NCBI RefSeq assembly: GCF_000244875.1
Contig: NC_016791.1
Coordinates: 1,671,501 to 1,735,500, forward strand
Reading direction: 5' to 3'
DNA: 64,000 nucleotides
From: Clostridium sp. BNL1100
GTDB taxonomy: Bacteria; Bacillota; Clostridia; Acetivibrionales; DSM-1351
Shown here: positions 57,387-64,000 of the stretch, piece after piece
How positions within the stretch are numbered: position 1 is the stretch's first letter
Layout: each line of letters starts with the position of its first letter
The notes under the pieces: generated by a model
The model's database searches: none
The model's input: the letters and a program-made list of their open reading frames with translations, nothing else
Told to the model about the DNA's origin: nothing
Program-made: the position numbers and the translations under genes

Positions 57387-58763
57387 ATGAAAAAAGAAAG
57401 ACCGGTAATACAAGTTGACCAAAAAGTTCCTTTTTTAAAGGCAATACCTCTCAGTTTACAGCACCTTTTCGCAATGTTTGGGGCATCTGTATTAGTACCG
57501 TTTTTATTTAACGGTTATGCAAAAAGCGATTTTCTGAAAAACGTTCTTCACACAACACTTGACAAGCTTACACCGGACCAATTGGTTCAGTACAACAACG
57601 TTCAGGTTATAGACCCGGCACTTGTACTTTTACTTAACGGTATTGGAACATTAATTTATCTGCTGCTTTGCAAAGGAAAAGCTCCTGCATTTCTAGGCTC
57701 CAGCTTTGCGTTCCTTTCACCTACAGCTTCAATAATTGCAAGTTCAACAAGTTATAACGATAACTTTTCAAAGGCACTGGGCGGGTATATAGTGTGCGGT
57801 TTGATATTTGTAATAGTAGCTCTCATAATAGGCAAAGTCGGTACAAGCTGGCTTGATGTAGTTCTTCCGCCTGCTGCGATGGGCCCTATAGTTGCACTTA
57901 TAGGACTTGAGCTTTCTGGCAGTGCTGCTAACATGGCGGGTCTTCTACCAAATGAAAAAGGTGCTTTTGACACCAAAGCTATAATTATATCTCTGGTAAC
58001 TCTTGCAATAGTCATAATAGGAAACCTTTGTTTCAGGGGCTTTCTTTCGGTAATACCTGTACTGGTTGCCGTTGTTGCCGGTTACGGTCTGGCAGCTGTA
58101 ATGGGCTATGTCAATACTGATTCAGTAACATCTGCACATTGGTTCAGTATACCAACCTTTGTAATGCCTTCATTCAGCTTTAATGCCATGTTAATAATGG
58201 CACCTGCAGCACTAGTAGTTATGTCGGAACATATTGGACACCTTTTTGTAACCAGCAACATAGTTGGAAGGGACTTGACTAAGGATCCCGGACTACACAG
58301 GTCGTTACTGGGAGACGGATTGTCAACAATTCTTTCCGGATTTTGCGGTTCATGCCCGACAACAACCTATGGTGAGAATATGGGAGTAATGGCGATAACA
58401 CGAGTTTACAGTGTTTGGGTTATCGGAGGAGCAGGCGTTATCTCAATAATAATCGCTTTCATAGGTAAGCTTTCCGGAATTATATCAAGTATTCCGCAAC
58501 CAGTAATGGGCGGTGTAAGTCTGCTGTTGTTTGGTGTAATTGCGGCTTCCGGTATCAGAATGATAGTTGAAGCAAAAATAGACTACAGCAAATCAAAGAA
58601 CCTTATACTTACTGCAGTAGTATTTGTAATCGGTATCAGCGGAGCAGCAATAAAGCTTCCCGGAAATGTAGAGCTAAAGGGAATGGTTCTTGCTACTCTG
58701 GTTGGAATAGTAATAAGCACAATATTCTATGTCCTTGAAAAATTAAAGTTGACAAACGACTAA
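57387..58763 (+). CDS. uraA: uracil permease (UraA/PyrP, NCS2 family)
   Basis: The 458-residue protein has about twelve to fourteen helices, with KAIPLSLQHLFAMFGASVLVPFL, VMSEHIGHLFVTSNIVGRDL, GDGLSTILSGFCGSCPTTTYGENMG and QPVMGGVSLLLFG. NCS2 transporters take up uracil or xanthine. The PyrR attenuator upstream fixes uracil as the likely substrate. ATG 57387 follows GGAGGGG. Confidence 0.94.
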   Translation: MKKERPVIQVDQKVPFLKAIPLSLQHLFAMFGASVLVPFLFNGYAKSDFLKNVLHTTLDKLTPDQLVQYNNVQVIDPALVLLLNGIGTLIYLLLCKGKAPAFLGSSFAFLSPTASIIASSTSYNDNFSKALGGYIVCGLIFVIVALIIGKVGTSWLDVVLPPAAMGPIVALIGLELSGSAANMAGLLPNEKGAFDTKAIIISLVTLAIVIIGNLCFRGFLSVIPVLVAVVAGYGLAAVMGYVNTDSVTSAHWFSIPTFVMPSFSFNAMLIMAPAALVVMSEHIGHLFVTSNIVGRDLTKDPGLHRSLLGDGLSTILSGFCGSCPTTTYGENMGVMAITRVYSVWVIGGAGVISIIIAFIGKLSGIISSIPQPVMGGVSLLLFGVIAASGIRMIVEAKIDYSKSKNLILTAVVFVIGISGAAIKLPGNVELKGMVLATLVGIVISTIFYVLEKLKLTND

Positions 58764-58770
58764 TAATATA

Positions 58771-58817
58771 AAAAAGCTTGTTCAGGTTGATATATTCAAT
58801 CTGAACAAGCTTTTTTT
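58771..58817. terminator. bidirectional terminator after the uracil permease
   Basis: AAAAAGCTTGTTCAG and CTGAACAAGCTTTTT form a perfect 15-bp stem flanked by A and T runs, between convergent genes. Confidence 0.9.
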
Positions 58818-58841
58818 GTTTTAACAAAAATCGTTATATAA

Positions 58842-60032
58842 TCAGGAGCTTCTCCGTGATTGAAGCCTTAATGTAAGAAATTTCTTCCTTCGTCTCAGCT
58901 CAGATGGATATATAAAAACATCATTTTTAATAAGTCCCAGAACATGATTAACAATTTTTTCTGCCGAAGCATGGTCGAAATAAATCCTTTGAGACTGCTT
59001 TATTTCATTAAGCCCCTTTGCATTATCAGCCAGTAAACCGGATACCACAGCAGCCAAAGATGATAAATCATCACAATATATACCAAGATGATTATTAACC
59101 GCAAAATCGGGATTTTCCTGTTCTTGTCCCGGTAATGCGCCTGTTATTATAAGCGGCACGTTGCAGGCAACCCCTTCCATCATAACATTGGGGCTGCCCC
59201 TGGTAAAAGCGATATCTGATTTCAGCATAAAATCCTGAATATTGGTTACATAGCCATATACTTCAACTCTCCCCGGAAATTGCTGAGAAAGAGTCTTTTC
59301 CAGTTTTTCCTTCATAGATTCATTTCTGCCTGCAATAATGCGTATATTACAATTAAAATTGTCCAGAAGAATTCGGGCAACATTATTCATATCCCCGGAA
59401 CCTTCTCCACCGCTCATAATAAGACATTCCAACGGTCTGTCCAAAGTATAGTCATTATGCTCGATTTTCTGTGAAATATGCTGTGTAAATCTGGACCTGA
59501 CAGGGAAACCTATAACTTCTAATTTGTGTGCAGGTACACCGAACCCCATACATCTTTGCTTTGCTTCTTCAGTAGGACAGATTATACAGTCGGCTCTTGA
59601 ATCGGCCCACATGGGTGATATACTTACCAAATCCGCTACAAAAGTTGCAAAAGGTATATTGATTTTATATTCTTTAAGTATGTTTATAATAGGTGTATTA
59701 AAAACTGGATGTACACTTAAAATCAAATCGGGTTTTAGTTTCCTTAATAACTTTATAAAATTTTCCCTAATTGTTAGTTCTGTAAACTCATGAATAAAGG
59801 TCGGGTTCCTTTTGGAAATCTTCCATGCAAGCTTCCATATTTCCTTTGCATTTCTGGTTACCATACCATAGGACTTACCTACCTTTATCCACATATTGCC
59901 GCCAAGTTCGAATCCATCTATTATATTTAAGCAGACATCTTCATGCATGCAAAATTGCTCCTGTAAAGCTTCGCTGATACTTTTATGACCATGTCCCGTA
60001 TAATCTGAAGATATTATTACAACATTTTTCAT
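58842..60032 (-). CDS. MGDG-synthase/UgtP-like glycosyltransferase
   Basis: The 396-residue GT-B (GT28-like) enzyme starts VVIISSDYTGHGHKSISEAL and has LILSVHPVFNTPII, EVIGFPVRSRF, IMSGGEGSGDM and FTRGSPNVMMEGVACNVPLIITGALPGQEQEN. Relatives add glucose or galactose to diacylglycerol to make glycolipid anchors. The sugar and lipid cannot be read from sequence. The ATG lies 12 bases from GGAGG. Confidence 0.85.
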   Translation of the reverse strand: MKNVVIISSDYTGHGHKSISEALQEQFCMHEDVCLNIIDGFELGGNMWIKVGKSYGMVTRNAKEIWKLAWKISKRNPTFIHEFTELTIRENFIKLLRKLKPDLILSVHPVFNTPIINILKEYKINIPFATFVADLVSISPMWADSRADCIICPTEEAKQRCMGFGVPAHKLEVIGFPVRSRFTQHISQKIEHNDYTLDRPLECLIMSGGEGSGDMNNVARILLDNFNCNIRIIAGRNESMKEKLEKTLSQQFPGRVEVYGYVTNIQDFMLKSDIAFTRGSPNVMMEGVACNVPLIITGALPGQEQENPDFAVNNHLGIYCDDLSSLAAVVSGLLADNAKGLNEIKQSQRIYFDHASAEKIVNHVLGLIKNDVFIYPSELRRRKKFLTLRLQSRRSS

Positions 60033-60265
60033 GCTTTTTCATTGCCTCCAATAAAGATTATGTATCATTTACCAAACTAATTATATAATATTACAGTCTT
60101 TTAGTAAATTGATAGGTATTTTCAACTCTTTTTATTGTACGTTAATAAAATATAAAAGTTTGATTTATTTTCATATAATTAATATATCCAAACGTTATAA
60201 TCGCATTACACTTTTCATATATTTATAACGCTTGATATTTGTCCGCTTAATAAAATTCCGGGGAT

Positions 60266-61480
60266 GTGAGGTTTTTGAAAAAAACTGCAAAAGTATTGAT
60301 AACAGTTATGATTATTTTATCAAACCTGATATGTACTAATATTGTAAAAGCAGATGATACAAATGATGACGGACCCATTACAAAAGACATACTTAAAAAT
60401 GAGAGCTGGGAGGTAGCCGGAAATCAGCTGCCAAGAGTTTCTGCAGGTGCTGCAATTGTAATGGATGTACAAAGCGGCAGGGTTTTATATGAAAAAAATG
60501 CATATAAGAGAAGTTCCATTGCGAGTACAACAAAAATAATGACTGCAATAGTTGCCATTGAAAATGGAAGTGATGATGAAGATGTTATTGTTAGCAAAAA
60601 GGCAGCATCTATCGGGGGGTCAAGAGTAAAGCTTAAAGAGGGAAAAACATATAAACTGGGAAACCTTCTCAATGCAATGATGCTCAGGTCAGGGAATGAT
60701 GCTGCTATTGCAATAGCCGAGCATGTGGGAGGTTCTGTTGAAGCATTTGCTGTAATGATGAATAGAAAAGCCGCTGAAATAGGAGCAACCAATACCAACT
60801 TTGTAACACCTCATGGATTGGATGATCCCCAGCATTACTCAACTCCTTACGATCTCGCATTGATTACCCAATATGCTTTAAAGAATGAAAAGTTCTGCAA
60901 TATAGTAAGCACAAAATCCTCGACCTTTGAAGGGAATCCCATTAATAATACGAACGAGATGCTAAGCCTATACCCGGGAGCAGACGGAGTAAAAACAGGA
61001 TATACCGGTCAGGCAGGAAGATGCCTTGTAACCTCTGCTACACATAATGGGTGGAAGATTATATCCGTAGTGTTAAATTGCTCCACAAGGTCTGTCAGGG
61101 CTCAGAGTAGCAAGATATTGCTGGATTATGCATTTGGCAACTACAATACATACGACTATCTGAAGCGGGGCCAGCAGATATCAGAAATAGGCTTACATAA
61201 AGGTTTAAACAATGCAGTTGGAATATGTTCTGATAAAGATATTTCAATTCCATTGAAAAAGGACGAAGCTGACAGGATTAAGGTAGAATATGATATTCCT
61301 AAAACACTGGAAGCACCGATACAAAAAGGTAGCAGGATAGGTACCGTTAAATATATTCTGGACGGTAAAGTGCTGGCATCAACTGATGTCAAAGCAACGG
61401 ATAATATAAAAAGAAAGGACTTCTACTACTATTTTGACCGGATATTTAAAACATGGGCAAGACTTGTACATCAACGTTAA
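60266..61480 (+). CDS. D-alanyl-D-alanine carboxypeptidase (DacF/PBP5 type)
   Basis: The 404-residue secreted class C PBP has a signal peptide (VLITVMIILSNLICTNIVKA), SxxK as S87-T-T-K90, SGN at 142-144 and KTG at 243, followed by a beta-rich C-terminal domain. It trims the terminal D-Ala of pentapeptides. The context resembles sporulation DacF, and no strong sigma-A promoter is visible upstream. The start could be GTG 60266 or TTG 60275. Confidence 0.92.
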   Translation: MRFLKKTAKVLITVMIILSNLICTNIVKADDTNDDGPITKDILKNESWEVAGNQLPRVSAGAAIVMDVQSGRVLYEKNAYKRSSIASTTKIMTAIVAIENGSDDEDVIVSKKAASIGGSRVKLKEGKTYKLGNLLNAMMLRSGNDAAIAIAEHVGGSVEAFAVMMNRKAAEIGATNTNFVTPHGLDDPQHYSTPYDLALITQYALKNEKFCNIVSTKSSTFEGNPINNTNEMLSLYPGADGVKTGYTGQAGRCLVTSATHNGWKIISVVLNCSTRSVRAQSSKILLDYAFGNYNTYDYLKRGQQISEIGLHKGLNNAVGICSDKDISIPLKKDEADRIKVEYDIPKTLEAPIQKGSRIGTVKYILDGKVLASTDVKATDNIKRKDFYYYFDRIFKTWARLVHQR

Positions 61481-61534
61481 AGATGGCATAATAGTAAGGT
61501 ATTTTTTACTTTTACGTACGAAGAGGGAATTTTG

Positions 61535-63262
61535 ATGAAAACACTGCTGGTAGGCGCAAATTCAAAATATATTCACACCTGTCTTGCAATATGGTATCTC
61601 AAAGCAAGTATACATGAAATTGACTCTATAACTGTCCGGGAGTTTACCATAAATGATATAAAGGATAATATTCTTTCGGAAATTTACAGGGAAAAGCCCG
61701 GCATTATAGCATTTTCATGTTATATATGGAATATTGGGATTGTGCTTTCAATATCAAAGGAGCTTAAGAAGCTGTTGCCGGATTGTTGCATAATTCTGGG
61801 AGGGCCTGAGGTTTCTTATGATTCTGAGCAAATCATGTGGGCAAATCCGGACGTTGATTTCATTATATGTGGAGAGGGAGAGGACGTATTCCCGGTTTTG
61901 GTAAAGGACTTATATACCGGTACGGAGCAGTATAAAACATTACAGGGAATAGCTTACAGAAGCAGCTGCTCTGTAATGTGCAATAAGGGCTTTAATCTGG
62001 TTAAAGAGCTTGATAAAATTCCTTCGCCATATAGTAACGAATTAATGAAAACAACATTGAATAGAATTGTTTATTACGAATCATCCAGAGGCTGCCCATT
62101 TTCCTGTTCCTATTGTATTTCATCTACCTTCAAAGGGACAAGATTCTTTAGTATGGAACGTGTAAAAAGTGATATATGTAGAATTCTTGAGTATAAACCA
62201 AGACTTATAAAATTTGTTGACAGGACGTTTAACTGCCATAGGCAAAGGGCAAAAGAAATATTAAGATTCTTAATATCCTTAAATTGTGAAACGGTTTTCC
62301 ACTTTGAGGCAGCCGCAGACCTCTTTGACGGTGAGATGCTGGATATACTTAGAAAAGCCCCAAAAGGCAGGATTCAGCTTGAAATAGGAATTCAGACTAT
62401 AAACACTCAAACATTGAAGGAAATTGACAGAGTAACGGATATAGACGTGTTGACCGAGAATGTGAAAAAAATCCTGAGCATAGGAAATATCCATGTGCAT
62501 CTTGACCTGATAGCAGGTTTGCCTTATGAGGATTTTGAAGGTTTTAAAAAATCCTTTAATTATGTCTATAACCTGAAACCTCACCAGCTTCAACTGGGCT
62601 TCCTGAAAATGCTAAAGGGCTCAAGAATACGGGCAGAATCTGAAAAACACGGTTTCTATTTCAGAGACTATGCACCATACGAAATTTTGAAAAATAAGTA
62701 TATTTCATATAACGAAATCCTTCTTCTAAAGGACATAGAGGAGGCTTTTGAGAGATATTACAATTCTGGCAGGTTTGATAATTCACTAAACTTTATTGAA
62801 GCGGATTGTTTTCCTTCGGATTCATTTATTATGTATGAAAGGTTGGCCCGTTATTGCAGGGAAAACGGATATCTGGATAGACCTGTATCTTATAAAGAAA
62901 ATATAAAGATTCTATACAGTTTCTATAAAGACATTTGCATAGATAGTACAGACTTTGAAAAGTTCAGGCAATACATGATACTTGATTTTCTCAGCACAGA
63001 CAGTTCCGGTGCAATTCCGGATTGCCTTAAAAGGGAAGATGATTCTCTGTCTCCCGGTGATATTCACTCTATGCTTAGAAATGGAGAGTTTATTGATAGA
63101 TATCTTCCTCAATACAAAGGTACTCAGGCAAAAAATATTTTGAAAAGAGTATTCTTTGTTAAATTAAATTTATTATATCCATCTGATGAAGTGCTTTTGT
63201 TTGACTATTCATCCAAAGATGAAGTTTCAGGTAAGTATCGGAATGTTTCAGCAAAAATATAA
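61535..63262 (+). CDS. B12-binding-domain radical SAM protein (DUF4080 type)
   Basis: The 575-residue protein has an N-terminal cobalamin-binding-like domain (KPGIIAFSCYIWNIG, IILGGPEVSYDSEQI, FIICGEGEDVFP). The radical SAM core follows with RGCPFSCSYCISS (CxxxCxxC, near 186-195) and IQTINTQTLKEIDR. A C-terminal DUF4080-like part completes it. The substrate is unknown. ATG 61535 follows GAGGGAA. Confidence 0.88.
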   Translation: MKTLLVGANSKYIHTCLAIWYLKASIHEIDSITVREFTINDIKDNILSEIYREKPGIIAFSCYIWNIGIVLSISKELKKLLPDCCIILGGPEVSYDSEQIMWANPDVDFIICGEGEDVFPVLVKDLYTGTEQYKTLQGIAYRSSCSVMCNKGFNLVKELDKIPSPYSNELMKTTLNRIVYYESSRGCPFSCSYCISSTFKGTRFFSMERVKSDICRILEYKPRLIKFVDRTFNCHRQRAKEILRFLISLNCETVFHFEAAADLFDGEMLDILRKAPKGRIQLEIGIQTINTQTLKEIDRVTDIDVLTENVKKILSIGNIHVHLDLIAGLPYEDFEGFKKSFNYVYNLKPHQLQLGFLKMLKGSRIRAESEKHGFYFRDYAPYEILKNKYISYNEILLLKDIEEAFERYYNSGRFDNSLNFIEADCFPSDSFIMYERLARYCRENGYLDRPVSYKENIKILYSFYKDICIDSTDFEKFRQYMILDFLSTDSSGAIPDCLKREDDSLSPGDIHSMLRNGEFIDRYLPQYKGTQAKNILKRVFFVKLNLLYPSDEVLLFDYSSKDEVSGKYRNVSAKI

Positions 63263-63281
63263 ATATCACAATAAGTTTGAG

Positions 63282-63322
63282 AACCCCGATGTCAGAGATG
63301 ACCGACATTCGGGGTTTCTTTT
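63282..63322 (+). terminator. terminator after the radical SAM gene
   Basis: AACCCCGATGTC and GACATTCGGGGTT pair with one extra base, followed by TCTTTTTT. Confidence 0.85.
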
Positions 63323-63465
63323 TTCCCTCTGTATCCTTTTATAAACTGACAAACAGAAAAGTGTGTATTTAATAATATTTTTAAAATGACCACATATATT
63401 TTAAAATGAGAAATGTTTTATAAAATTACTAATTAACTACCACGGCATAAAAGGGAGGGGCTTAA

Positions 63466-64000
63466 ATGACCAAACCGGAATTTGATTTTAGGGAACTGAT
63501 TAAAAGAGACAGAGAGGAACATATACGCAAACAATTTGATGGAATATTCCTGGATTATTTGCAATTAGTTAAATCCAATCCGGAGATTGCCATGCTGTCT
63601 CATCAAAGATTGTATGAGCTTATCAGCTGCAAGGGAGTTGAAGCTGTCAAAACCGAGGAAAATCCAAGGTTAAGAAGAATTTACGGAAACGATATAATTA
63701 AAAAATACACATTCTTTGAAGACGATTTTTTTGGAATTGATAAAACAATAATGAAAATTGTAAGGTATTTCCACTCCGCTGCCATGGCCGGAGAAGAGGC
63801 CAGACAAGTTTTGTATCTGGTGGGGCCTGTGGGGGCAGGTAAATCATCGCTGATGGAAGCACTGAAAAAGGCTTTGGAATCCGCTCCGCCTGTATATTCC
63901 TTGAAAGACTGCCCAATGAGGGAAGAACCACTTCATTTAATTCCAAAGCATCTTCGAAAAGATTTTGAGGAAAAATTAAATGTAAAAATTGAAGGTGATT
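63466..64000 (+). CDS. prkA: PrkA-family serine protein kinase / AAA protein, 3' end outside window
   Basis: The first 178 residues are visible. They include the PrkA start (FDFRELIKRDREEHIRKQFD), YELISCKGVEAV and the Walker A GPVGAGKSS near 120. GGGAGGGG precedes the ATG. In B. subtilis prkA is a mother-cell gene needed for efficient sporulation and linked to sigma-K activity. A CATATATT at 63393 with ATA 18 bp upstream is a weak sigma-E-like candidate. Confidence 0.92.
   Translation, partial: MTKPEFDFRELIKRDREEHIRKQFDGIFLDYLQLVKSNPEIAMLSHQRLYELISCKGVEAVKTEENPRLRRIYGNDIIKKYTFFEDDFFGIDKTIMKIVRYFHSAAMAGEEARQVLYLVGPVGAGKSSLMEALKKALESAPPVYSLKDCPMREEPLHLIPKHLRKDFEEKLNVKIEGD

Noticed and set aside
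60033-60265. Sporulation (sigma-F/G) promoter before the carboxypeptidase gene
   Set aside because: AT-rich sequence offers several partial matches and none is convincing.

Overview
The window comes from a low-GC, endospore-forming Clostridium-type Firmicute. Gene content and protein style fit the cellulolytic cluster III clostridia (Ruminiclostridium and relatives), but this placement is inferred from reading, not from a search. Evidence for sporulation: pieces of sigK, an alpha/beta-type small acid-soluble spore protein, PrkA and a DacF-like carboxypeptidase. No tRNA, rRNA or CRISPR array was seen.

Region 1 (1-7300) is the striking part. The mother-cell sigma factor gene sigK is split by what look like two separate recombinase-encoding elements. 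A large serine recombinase (1-1527, open at the left edge) ends exactly on the sequence AATGA. From there a sigK piece begins (1523-1621), carrying the NEILM to [13 protein letters not shown] part of sigma-K. After only 29 codons sigK is cut again by a 5,397-bp element. This second element holds an AraC regulator, a GH127 beta-L-arabinofuranosidase, a second, different serine recombinase and a 48-residue ORF. The rest of sigK (7007-7291) resumes in frame on the far side. A 13-bp direct repeat, AATGAAATAACAT, marks both ends, and joining the two copies restores an uninterrupted sigma-K reading frame. The N-terminal part of sigK must lie to the left of the window.

Region 2 (7418-21869): a MATE transporter, then rpsB-tsf, pyrH-frr-(small ORF)-uppS-cdsA-dxr-rseP-ispG-polC, covering translation, envelope lipids and isoprenoid precursors. 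Region 3 (21932-31540): rimP-nusA-rnpM-ylxQ-infB-rbfA-nrnA-truB-ribF, the usual translation and RNA operon, with a long tandem 12-residue repeat inside IF2. Region 4 (31555-36355): hypF-hypC-hypD-hypE for [NiFe] hydrogenase maturation, attached directly to ribF.

Region 5 (36382-40523): a MacAB-like ABC export system with a Yip1-family membrane protein. Region 6 (40592-45790): a tiny membrane protein on the minus strand, a YfmF/YfmH M16 peptidase pair, lgt and a SEDS protein. Region 7 (45811-56832): the division and cell-wall (dcw) cluster mraZ-rsmH-ftsL-PBP-murE-murF-mraY-ftsW-murG, lacking murD, with three MraZ-type boxes at the promoter. Region 8 (56839-64000): a SASP gene, a uracil permease behind a PyrR-type attenuator, a glycolipid-type glycosyltransferase, a DacF-like D,D-carboxypeptidase, a B12-binding radical SAM protein and the start of prkA.
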